From Bacteroidales bacterium (GTDB taxonomy: Bacteria; Bacteroidota; Bacteroidia; Bacteroidales; VadinHA17), in NCBI GenBank assembly GCA_009877105.1, contig WXFD01000024.1, positions 62,001 to 126,000 of the forward strand: 64,000 nucleotides of DNA. Direction: 5' to 3'. The notes under the pieces were generated by a model. It saw only the letters and a list, made by a program, of their open reading frames with translations. It searched no databases and was not told the origin of the DNA. Within the stretch, counting starts at the first letter, position 1, and each line of letters opens with the position of its first letter. Shown one piece after another: positions 39,046 to 46,558 of the stretch. The position numbers and the translations under genes are program-made.

Positions 39046-39807
39046 TCATTCCACCTGAAACAACTCTTCCGGATATTCTATGCCTGCCAGGAACAATCCC
39101 CGTGCAGGAGCTGTCATTCCTGCCCTGGCCCTGTCTTTTGCAATGATTATTTCTTCAAACTGTCCGGCAGTTATCTTACCTCTGCCGACATTTACCATGG
39201 TACCCACAATCGCGCGTACCATATTCCTTAAGAACCTGTCAGCCACTATGGTGAATATCAGTTGATCATTTTCAATTTTCCATGATGCGGACATGATTTT
39301 GCAGATGTTGGTTTTATTGCCCGAATGAAGCCGGCTGAAACTTGTGAAGTCGGTATGTGAAAGCAGGATTTTTGCAGCCTTGTTCATTTCGCATATATCA
39401 AGATTGCCATAAACATACCATCGGAATTGTTCGCTGAAAGGATCCTTTTTTCTTGAAATGTAATACCTGTATGTTCTGGATATGGCGCTGTAGCGTGCAT
39501 GGGCATCAGAAGCAGTTCTTTTTATTGACAGCACGGCAATGTCAGCCGGAAGGATCCTGTTGAGCCTGAATATGGTGTTTTCGCGCAGGCTCAGGTCGGG
39601 AACGGAACAGTCAAAATGCGCACAGAAGGCAAAGGCATTGACTCCTGCATCGGTTCTGCCTGCCCCGGTAGTGCATATTTTTTCCCTGAGCACATGACTC
39701 AGGGCATCATTGAGTATCTTCTGGACGGAGGTTGAATTTGGCTGCACCTGCCAGCCATGGTAGCGTGAGCCGTTGAAAGCGACGTATATAAAGTACCTGG
39801 TCTTCAA
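39046..39807 (-). CDS. truA: tRNA pseudouridine(38-40) synthase
   Basis: A protein of about 254 residues that makes pseudouridine at positions 38-40 of tRNA anticodon arms. The catalytic Asp is in GAGRTDAGVNAFAFCAHF; RYHGWQVQPN near the start and FLRNMVRAIVGTMVNVGRG near the end are family signatures. I chose a TTG start at 39807, giving MKTRYFIYVAFNG, which fits family N termini. A promoter box (TATATTTG) lies just upstream and would be within the gene if the longer open frame (to 39867) were used. Confidence 0.93.
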   Translation of the reverse strand: MKTRYFIYVAFNGSRYHGWQVQPNSTSVQKILNDALSHVLREKICTTGAGRTDAGVNAFAFCAHFDCSVPDLSLRENTIFRLNRILPADIAVLSIKRTASDAHARYSAISRTYRYYISRKKDPFSEQFRWYVYGNLDICEMNKAAKILLSHTDFTSFSRLHSGNKTNICKIMSASWKIENDQLIFTIVADRFLRNMVRAIVGTMVNVGRGKITAGQFEEIIIAKDRARAGMTAPARGLFLAGIEYPEELFQVE

Positions 39808-39820
39808 AATAAAATTTATG

Positions 39821-39848
39821 CAAATATATTTAACTAAATGCATTTCAA
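39821..39848 (-). promoter_or_regulatory. Promoter for truA
   Basis: On the minus strand, TTG (39848-39846), a 17-base spacer and TATATTTG (39828-39821). The TTG start codon of truA is only 13 bases further, so the mRNA leader would be very short. Confidence 0.5.
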
Positions 39849-40054
39849 AAAACAGCGGATCCGGCAACGGGGCTTATAGCTGGTGTTGATTGTAACCTTG
39901 AAGAAATCAACAGATTTCTTTATTGATGCCGGAAAAATTAATATCCTTCATTGAAATCCCGATCTTAATAAGTATTTTTACTCGGAATGATAAAGTCATT
40001 TAACATCCTGATCGAAAAAAATTTTTGTTTGAAAAAAACTTAATTCCGTTTGTC

Positions 40055-41785
40055 ATGCTTGAGAAACTAGATTTGAGCTGGATAGATTATCTGATAATGT
40101 TAATCTATTTTGTTTTTGTTCTTGGAATAGGATGGTTCCTGCGGAAATACATGAAAAACGCAAATGCGTTTCTTGAAGCAGGGCGATCAATTCCTGCATG
40201 GGTGGCCGGGCTGGCCTTCATATCAACCAATCTTGGAGCCCTGGAGGTTATGGGTATGACGGGTTCAGGGATGAAATACGGCATGCTTACCACTCATTTT
40301 TACTGGATCGGTGCAATTCCCGCAATGATCTTCCTGGCTGTGTTCATGATGCCGTTCTATTACGGATCAAAGGCCCGCTCTGTACCGGAGTTTCTGAAGC
40401 TGCGGTATGATGAAAAAACCAGGGGACTGAATGCCATCCTGTTTGCTGTGATGACCATCCTGGCTTCCGGAATTTCAATGTATGCACTGGCAATCCTTAT
40501 GGAAAAGGTACTGGGATGGGATTTCAATATCAGCCTTTGGGTGTCGGCGCTTATTGTGCTGGGCTATACATATCTCGGAGGATTGTCATCTGCAATCTAC
40601 AACGAGGTACTTCAGTTCTTCATTATTGTGATCGGATTGCTTCCGCTTGTTTTCCTGAGCCTTAAGGATGTTGGCGGATGGGCGGGACTCAAGGAGAGCC
40701 TGGCACCCATTTCAACCGATATGGGATATGCTGCCGATGCCTGGACGACAACCTGGAAATACTCGGGTCATGCAACATCCAACCCCCTGGGCGTCGAATG
40801 GTTCGGTATTTTATTCGGCCTGGGATTTGTCCTGTCATTCGGTTACTGGTGTACCAACTTCCTTATCGTGCAGAGGGCCTTCGCGGCAGAATCGGTTACA
40901 GCATCGAGGAAGGTTCCTTTGATCGGTGCAATTCCTAAAATGTTCATTCCGTTCCTGATAATTGTACCGGGGATCATTTCATTGGCCCTCTGGAAGGATC
41001 CTTCAAAGAATTTTGTCATGCCTCTTGATGCCGGCGGAAAACCCATATATGATTACACAATAATCATGCTTCTCCGGCAATACCTGCCTGCAGGTGTCCT
41101 TGGCCTTGGTATTACTGCACTGCTTGCATCCTTCATGTCGGGAATGGCGGGAAATGTATCTGCATTTAATACCGTTTGGACCTATGACATATACCAGAGC
41201 TATATAAGAAGGCCAACTGGAAATGAGGAGGCTGACGGCAAGCATTATCTGAATGTGGGCAGGGTTGCTACCATTTTTGGAGTGCTGTTGAGTATTGCCG
41301 CAGCCTATATTGCAACCAAGTTCGGAAACATTATGGACTTTCTTCAGACAATATTCTCAATGATCAATGCCCCGCTGTTTGCAGTTATTTTTCTTGGAAT
41401 GTTCTGGAGACGAACTACGGGCCATGCTGCATTTATCGGACTCCTGTCGGGATTTCTGCTGGCCTTGCTGCATCACGGGCTGACTGTTCCCGAAGGTGCT
41501 ACTACGCTTGTTAAAGGAGGCTGGCTGGGAGTTGTTCACACTTACCCGGTTGAAATGGCTCAAAATTTCTGGACGGCAATCATCGCTTTCAGTTCTGCTA
41601 CCCTGATCACAGTGTTTTTGTCGCTCGTGACACGACAAATCAAAACTGAAGACGATTTAAGGGGCCTGGTTTATTCTCTTACTCCAAGGCTGAAGGAAGA
41701 GAATGTTCCATGGTATCAGCGCCCTGCAGGGCTGGCTGTCATTGTAGCCGTGATTTGCATAATTTTAAGTATAATGTTCTGGTAG
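40055..41785 (+). CDS. Sodium:solute symporter family transporter
   Basis: A 576-residue transporter of the SSS family with about 14 membrane helices. Family landmarks are FLEAGRSIPAWVAGLAFISTNLGALEVMG near the start and GLGITALLASFMSGMAGNVSAFNTVWTYDIY past the middle (quoted in parts), which includes the sodium-site helix. The substrate, likely a sugar or organic acid, cannot be told. I prefer the ATG at 40055 (MLEKLDLSWIDYL) over a TTG ten codons earlier. A small two-helix protein gene follows after 12 bases. Confidence 0.93.
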   Translation: MLEKLDLSWIDYLIMLIYFVFVLGIGWFLRKYMKNANAFLEAGRSIPAWVAGLAFISTNLGALEVMGMTGSGMKYGMLTTHFYWIGAIPAMIFLAVFMMPFYYGSKARSVPEFLKLRYDEKTRGLNAILFAVMTILASGISMYALAILMEKVLGWDFNISLWVSALIVLGYTYLGGLSSAIYNEVLQFFIIVIGLLPLVFLSLKDVGGWAGLKESLAPISTDMGYAADAWTTTWKYSGHATSNPLGVEWFGILFGLGFVLSFGYWCTNFLIVQRAFAAESVTASRKVPLIGAIPKMFIPFLIIVPGIISLALWKDPSKNFVMPLDAGGKPIYDYTIIMLLRQYLPAGVLGLGITALLASFMSGMAGNVSAFNTVWTYDIYQSYIRRPTGNEEADGKHYLNVGRVATIFGVLLSIAAAYIATKFGNIMDFLQTIFSMINAPLFAVIFLGMFWRRTTGHAAFIGLLSGFLLALLHHGLTVPEGATTLVKGGWLGVVHTYPVEMAQNFWTAIIAFSSATLITVFLSLVTRQIKTEDDLRGLVYSLTPRLKEENVPWYQRPAGLAVIVAVICIILSIMFW

Positions 41786-41797
41786 GAGGAAATAAAA

Positions 41798-42013
41798 ATG
41801 GTTGATATAAGAATACCAATAGGACTGATGTTCACAATTCTGGGAGTCTTGATAACTGTTTTCGGGTTGAGCACACATTCAAACAGTGAAATGTATCTCA
41901 GATCGCTTGGAGTGAATGTCAATATTATAATGGGCATCTTCATGCTTGTTTTTGGCCTGATAATGCTGTATCTGGCCAGGAAAAAGAAGGATCCCGGTAC
42001 AGCTGACGGTTAA
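41798..42013 (+). CDS. Small two-helix membrane protein linked to the symporter
   Basis: A 71-residue protein with two hydrophobic helices (PIGLMFTILGVLITVFGL and IIMGIFMLVFGLIMLYLA) and a basic Lys-rich tail. It starts 12 bases after the symporter gene, with AGGAGG just before the start, one of the clearer ribosome binding sites here. Small proteins of this sort often follow SSS genes in Bacteroidota and may be accessory subunits. The role is inferred from position. Confidence 0.75.
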   Translation: MVDIRIPIGLMFTILGVLITVFGLSTHSNSEMYLRSLGVNVNIIMGIFMLVFGLIMLYLARKKKDPGTADG

Positions 42014-42202
42014 ATCTGTCAGAAAGAATCGGGCGCAGGGCTGCATGAACCCTTTTCTCCCGATCCGGAATTGTAATGCTCTGAATGCCTGAAAGCAGTT
42101 GTCTTTGCCGGGCGGAAACCGGTATATCCTGCTTGCCTTATATAATTGGTTAACATTCTGATGCGGGTAAATTAATACTGGAACAATCGAGGATTAAAAT
42201 AT

Positions 42203-43243
42203 ATGAGGGGATTCGCAAGTGATAATAATTCAGGAGTTCATCCTGAGATTCTGGCAGAGCTTTCCAGGATAAATGAGGGACACGTAATCGGGTACGGTTC
42301 GGATGAATATACTGATAAAGCCAGGGCCTTGTTCAGGGAGATCTTTGGCGATGAAACCGAGACCTACTTTGTTTTTAACGGCACTGCAGCCAATGTATTG
42401 GGCCTCAGCAGTGTTGCGAGGTCGTGGAATTCAATTGTCACAGCTTCATCGGCTCATATTGAAGAAGATGAATGCGGTGCCCCGGAGAAATTTATTGGCT
42501 GCAAGGTTCTGACAGTCGATTCTCCCGACGGGAAATTAACTCCAGGAATGGTTGAGAAGCATATGCGCGGATTTGATTTTGAGCATCATTCGCAGCCGGG
42601 GGTTGTTTCAATTTCCCAGACCACTGAAATGGGCACTGTATATACTCCGTCAGAAATCAGGAAGCTTGCAGACTATGTCCATGCCAACGGGATGTTTCTT
42701 CACATGGACGGTGCAAGGATCGCCAATGCGGCCGTTTCACTGGGCTTGCCTTTCAGGGCATTTACGACTGATTCGGGAGTTGATGTGCTTTCTTTCGGAG
42801 GAACGAAAAACGGAATGATGTATGGGGAAGCGGTATGCTTCCTGCGGAAGGGTCTTTCGGGAGAGTTCAGGTATATCAGGAAACAGGGGATGCAGCTTGC
42901 ATCCAAAATGAGATTCATTTCTGCCCAGTATATTGCATATTTCAGAAATGATCTCTGGAAAACGTGTGCTTCGCATTCCAATTTGATGGCAGGGCTTCTT
43001 GCCCGGAAAATAAGTGAATTCAGTGAATTAAGGATTACACAGCCAACCGAAGCTAACGGCGTGTTTGTTGTCATGCCGCGTGACCTGGCTGAAAAACTGA
43101 GCAGATCATATTTCTTTTATCCATGGAACGAAAGCATCGGCGAATACCGGCTTATGACCAGCTGGGATACGACAGGGGAAGATATTGAAATGTTTGCGGC
43201 CCTCCTGAAGAGGGAACTTAAAAAGGCTCAGAGGTTCCGGTGA
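42203..43243 (+). CDS. Low-specificity L-threonine aldolase
   Basis: A 346-residue PLP enzyme that cleaves threonine or allo-threonine to glycine and acetaldehyde. The PLP lysine is in LSFGGTKNGMMYGEA. Other family segments are FVFNGTAANVLGL, SSAHIEEDECGAPE, and LHMDGARIANAA. It keeps the expected length and N terminus (MRGFASDNNSGVHPEI). It is monocistronic, and a shared terminator separates it from tonB. Confidence 0.92.
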   Translation: MRGFASDNNSGVHPEILAELSRINEGHVIGYGSDEYTDKARALFREIFGDETETYFVFNGTAANVLGLSSVARSWNSIVTASSAHIEEDECGAPEKFIGCKVLTVDSPDGKLTPGMVEKHMRGFDFEHHSQPGVVSISQTTEMGTVYTPSEIRKLADYVHANGMFLHMDGARIANAAVSLGLPFRAFTTDSGVDVLSFGGTKNGMMYGEAVCFLRKGLSGEFRYIRKQGMQLASKMRFISAQYIAYFRNDLWKTCASHSNLMAGLLARKISEFSELRITQPTEANGVFVVMPRDLAEKLSRSYFFYPWNESIGEYRLMTSWDTTGEDIEMFAALLKRELKKAQRFR

Positions 43244-43307
43244 TATGGAACAGGCATGGCCCGGATAGCGGTTATTTGGTGGTTTGAAAGGCAGGCCTTA
43301 TAATACA

Positions 43308-43341
43308 AAAAGCCGTTTCATTTTATTTTGAAACGGCTTTT
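43308..43341. terminator. Bidirectional terminator between threonine aldolase and tonB
   Basis: AAAAGCCGTTTC (43308-43319) pairs perfectly with GAAACGGCTTTT (43330-43341) across a ten-base A/T loop. T-rich flanks on both strands suit termination in both directions, as expected between convergent genes. Confidence 0.85.
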
Positions 43342-43360
43342 CTTTATAATCGGAATTTAT

Positions 43361-44152
43361 TTATTTAAGAGTAAAGTTTATTGGTACCATGTACCACACA
43401 GGCACAGGAATTCCGCCCTGTTTGCCTGGTTTAAACGGTGGAAGTGTTGTTACAACTCTCATAGCTTCTTTATCAAGCTCAGGGTCTACGCCCTTAAGAA
43501 CAGAAACCCTGTCAACGGTACCTTTTGAGGTAACACAGAACCTGACAATGACTTTGCCCTGAATGTTATTTTCCTTTGCTACCTCAGGATACTGAGTGTG
43601 TTCGGCAATAAACTGGAGAAGTGCGGCATCACCTCCCGGGAACATGGGCATTTCCTCCACAACAACGAAAGGTTCTGCTTCGGGTTCCTCTTCCTTGACT
43701 TCTTCCTTTACCTCCTGAACAAATTCAATAACCTCTTCATCCCTTACTTCAACCTGTGCCTGGTCGGCAGTCATCAGCTGAGCTGCCTCTTCAGGTTTGA
43801 CAGAGTCAACAACAACAGGGGGTACGTATCTCGACTGCTGAACTGCCTCCTGGGGCGGCGGCGGCGGGGGGGGCGGCGGGGCAACCTGTTCTGTGGGCTG
43901 ATCCAGGTTCTCCATTTTAATTTCCACTTCTCTTTCAGCCCGGGCTCTTGCCCTGCTTTCCGCTGCCTTGGCATTCAGGTAGGGAATGATTATTGCAGTG
44001 CTGAAAATGATCACTGCAATCAGCATTGAGATAATTACATTGCGTTTGTATTTCTTTCTCAGCCTGTAAGCACCGTATTCCTTATTCCTATTTTCGAAGA
44101 CGATATCATCGAAAGGAGGCGCAATAATTTTTTCTTTTGCCATATCAGTCAA
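43361..44152 (-). CDS. tonB: TonB energy transducer
   Basis: A 263-residue TonB. It has a cytoplasmic N terminus, one membrane helix (about 37-58), and a periplasmic linker with nine consecutive prolines near residue 95, followed by a Glu-rich stretch. The C-terminal domain (about 170-263) has YPEVAKENNIQGKVIVRFCV and ends in VPINFTLK. It transmits ExbB/ExbD force to outer-membrane TonB-dependent receptors. The start may be Met1 or Met4 (MAKEKIIAPPF). It is the last gene of the ExbB-ExbD-ExbD-TonB series. The Pro codons include a run of eight C bases. Confidence 0.94.
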   Translation of the reverse strand: MTDMAKEKIIAPPFDDIVFENRNKEYGAYRLRKKYKRNVIISMLIAVIIFSTAIIIPYLNAKAAESRARARAEREVEIKMENLDQPTEQVAPPPPPPPPPQEAVQQSRYVPPVVVDSVKPEEAAQLMTADQAQVEVRDEEVIEFVQEVKEEVKEEEPEAEPFVVVEEMPMFPGGDAALLQFIAEHTQYPEVAKENNIQGKVIVRFCVTSKGTVDRVSVLKGVDPELDKEAMRVVTTLPPFKPGKQGGIPVPVWYMVPINFTLK

Positions 44153-44162
44153 GGTTTACGGG

Positions 44163-44831
44163 TTAATTGGATGAAGTTGCGGCTGGCGAAGAGCCTCTTG
44201 CAACAGCGGCTTCAACCATCTTTTCTTCATACCATGCAATGTCAACAAACGTATACCGGGCAATTCCACAGATATTCATCTCGTCGAGAATATCGACAAA
44301 ATTCCCGTAGTTAGCTTCCTTATAAGCTTTTATAAGTACAATCGGGCCTGTGTCGTCCACGTTCTTCAATTGTCTTATTGCACCTTGTACGGAGTCCTGC
44401 GTTATTCTGATTTCACCTCTTATCACCTGTTGGTTGAAATCATTGATTTTTTTAAACAGGGCCCTGTTCCTGTCAAGGAGCAGCTTACGAATTCCATCGG
44501 CGCTGAAATTGGTTTCCATCAATGGAGGAAGATTGTTATATTCTTCCGGCTTTACCCCGCCCGGGTACCAGAATAATCTGTTTTCCGGTCCGAGAATTAT
44601 GTTCAGTGTACGACTGGCCGAGATTTTGGGAGCCTGTTGCTTTTCAGGATCTATTACCTTGTCGGGCAGGGTAATATCCATAACCTTCGCTTTGCTCATT
44701 GAAGTTGTGAGCATAAAAAAGGTAATTAGCAACATCATCAGGTCGACCATGGGGGTCATGTCCATGTGCGGGAGAATTCTCTTTGCCCTTTTCTTCCCGC
44801 CGCCTTTTTCCGCTTGAATTATTTCTGCCAT
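44163..44831 (-). CDS. ExbD-type protein (second copy, long)
   Basis: A 222-residue ExbD-like protein, much longer than the usual 140. The single helix with the essential Asp is MTPMVDLMMLLITFFML near residue 30. The periplasmic part has an insertion (about 75-130), then the usual core, FVDILDEMNICGIARYTFVD, near the C terminus. It begins one base after the previous ExbD gene, and tonB begins 10 bases after its end. Confidence 0.9.
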   Translation of the reverse strand: MAEIIQAEKGGGKKRAKRILPHMDMTPMVDLMMLLITFFMLTTSMSKAKVMDITLPDKVIDPEKQQAPKISASRTLNIILGPENRLFWYPGGVKPEEYNNLPPLMETNFSADGIRKLLLDRNRALFKKINDFNQQVIRGEIRITQDSVQGAIRQLKNVDDTGPIVLIKAYKEANYGNFVDILDEMNICGIARYTFVDIAWYEEKMVEAAVARGSSPAATSSN

Positions 44832-44832
44832 A

Positions 44833-45471
44833 TCACTGTTGTATTTCTTCCAGGTTAATTTTTGCAGCTTCGAGACTGGTAACCAGACTAAACCTCTTCA
44901 CATTCAGGTCCTGGAGTATGTCGAGGACCCTCTTGACCTTCGGAAATTCAACTTTTGAGTCTCCCCTGATACAGGCCTGGATGTTGGGATTTACCGTACG
45001 GGCGTACTGGATCCACATGGCAAGCTGATTGTTGGTGGAATCCATTGGAATCCCTTCCTGATATACCTTCCGCTCGGCAGCATCCTTGGCATCAAGGAAT
45101 GCCTGCATATTTTCTATGCGGACGCCCATGGAGGAAGGATACATCTGAAACTCCCTGAGCTGCTTTTCCGTGAACTCGATTCCGTATCTCTTACCCATTT
45201 CAGCCAGAACTTTTGGCCTGTATTTCAAGAGGGTATCAGGTCCGTTATCGAAATTCATGAAGACTTTTCCGTCAGCTGATATCAGGAATGTCATTGCATT
45301 GAAATCAGGAGTTGGTTTCTCTGATATTGAAAAAGGCGTATCAACAGTGGCCGGTTCAGGTGAACTCATGGTAGCTGTCAGCATAAGGAAAATAAGTATG
45401 ACAGCGAATGTGTCCACCATCGGGGTCATGTCGATCCTGGGCGACTTATGTGGTATTTTGATCTTTGGCAT
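44833..45471 (-). CDS. ExbD-type protein (first copy, long)
   Basis: A 212-residue ExbD-like protein. Its membrane helix MTPMVDTFAVILIFLMLTA carries the essential Asp. An inserted periplasmic segment from about 85 to 150 is rich in charged residues. The C-terminal core reads ACIRGDSKVEFPKVKRVLDI. The two ExbDs differ throughout and are not a recent duplication. They may form a heterodimer in the ExbB channel. Confidence 0.9.
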   Translation of the reverse strand: MPKIKIPHKSPRIDMTPMVDTFAVILIFLMLTATMSSPEPATVDTPFSISEKPTPDFNAMTFLISADGKVFMNFDNGPDTLLKYRPKVLAEMGKRYGIEFTEKQLREFQMYPSSMGVRIENMQAFLDAKDAAERKVYQEGIPMDSTNNQLAMWIQYARTVNPNIQACIRGDSKVEFPKVKRVLDILQDLNVKRFSLVTSLEAAKINLEEIQQ

Positions 45472-45508
45472 TTTTTCAGTTATTTGATATTAAACCAAAA
45501 GATACATT

Positions 45509-46327
45509 TTACCTGCTTTTCAGTGAAGCAGCGAAATTCTGCGTCAGACTGAAACCTGCTTCATCAATTTTGAAGGTATATGCGTCAATATACGATGAAA
45601 AATAGTTAAATGCAAGAATTGACAGGGTTGAACCTGTGATACCGAATGCAGTGTTCACAAGCGCTTCGGAAATACCCTGTGAAAGGGCAAGAGCATCTGG
45701 TGCACCTGACTGGGCAAGGGCAGCGAAGGCCCTGATCATTCCGAGAACCGTTCCGATCAGCCCGATCAACACTGAAATGGAGGCAAGGGTGGAGAATATC
45801 ACCATGTTCCTTGAAAGCATCGGGAGCTCAAGAGCTGTAGCTTCTTCGAATGATTTCTGGATGGAGAGGATCTTCTGATCCCTTTCCAGTTCCTTGTCTG
45901 CCTGCAGATCCCTGTATCTGATCAGACCTGCTTTCATGACATTTGCCAGCGACCCTTTCTGTTTGTCGCATGCTTCAACAGCTTCTTCGATCTTGTCATT
46001 CTCGAGCAGATCCTGAAGTTTCTTCACGAAAGAATTCAGTCTGCCTTTTCCTTTTGCTCTTGAAAGTGTAATCAGTCTTTCGAAAACGAAAATGACCAGT
46101 GTCAGAACACATGTCATAAGTATGGGTACAATGAAGCCACCCTTGTAAATGATTCCAAGATAGTTTCCTTCCAGGGCATGTCCTTTCGGATTGCCGCCTT
46201 CGAAGTTAACCGGGTTGCCCATTATATTCACGAACAGCAAATAGCTTACGATAAAAGCTATTAAAATGGCACTTACTGCAAAAATGTTCTGCAGAGCATC
46301 TTTGAACGAACTTCCTTGTTTACTCAT
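45509..46327 (-). CDS. exbB: MotA/TolQ/ExbB proton channel protein
   Basis: A 272-residue channel protein of the Ton system. It has an extra N-terminal membrane helix (about 15-35), the periplasmic loop, helix two (about 58-82), and the conserved pore segment STLASISVLIGLIGTVLGMI near residue 190 followed by VNTAFGITGSTLSILAFNYF. It precedes ExbD, ExbD and TonB on the same strand. A well-formed promoter lies 41-72 bases upstream of its start, so this set can be transcribed apart from the TPR gene before it. Confidence 0.93.
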   Translation of the reverse strand: MSKQGSSFKDALQNIFAVSAILIAFIVSYLLFVNIMGNPVNFEGGNPKGHALEGNYLGIIYKGGFIVPILMTCVLTLVIFVFERLITLSRAKGKGRLNSFVKKLQDLLENDKIEEAVEACDKQKGSLANVMKAGLIRYRDLQADKELERDQKILSIQKSFEEATALELPMLSRNMVIFSTLASISVLIGLIGTVLGMIRAFAALAQSGAPDALALSQGISEALVNTAFGITGSTLSILAFNYFSSYIDAYTFKIDEAGFSLTQNFAASLKSR

Positions 46328-46367
46328 TTTTATCGATTTTGGTTAGGTTAAAATTTTTTGCGATCTG

Positions 46368-46399
46368 CAAATATAGTTATTTTCATTTTTTTTTACCAA
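46368..46399 (-). promoter_or_regulatory. Promoter for exbB-exbD-exbD-tonB
   Basis: On the minus strand, TTG (46399-46397), a 21-base spacer and TATATTTG (46375-46368) fit TTG-N(about 20)-TAnnTTTG. The exbB start is 40 bases downstream. Confidence 0.65.
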
Positions 46400-46558
46400 C
46401 TACTTTAGTAAATATTATCAATTTAAACAATTTTAAGGATATTATCAATAGTTTGACACAAAAAACATCTTCCGGCTAATAAAAATTTAACGAAGCAGTG
46501 ACCTTGTCTTTTTCTTGTAGTAGCATGTCCGGCTAAAGTCATAACACAAGTCATTTGC

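Noticed and set aside
39901..39920. 8-bp stem AAGAAATC / GATTTCTT between truA and the symporter gene
   Set aside because: Upstream of both genes, A/T-rich, with no T tract; could be an operator or chance.
42028..42064. Nested hairpin (ATCGGG/CCCGAT with GGG/CCC) after the symporter pair
   Set aside because: Short stems with a bulged inner pair and no clear T run; may end the transcript, but too weak to call.
42060..42202. Possible SRP (4.5S) RNA gene
   Set aside because: A GGGCGGAAACC stretch looked vaguely similar, but the conserved SRP tetraloop and GGAAGCAG core are missing.
43598..44029. A 143-codon open frame antisense to tonB, Gly/Arg-rich
   Set aside because: The Gly/Arg run is the reverse of the TonB proline codons; no independent support.
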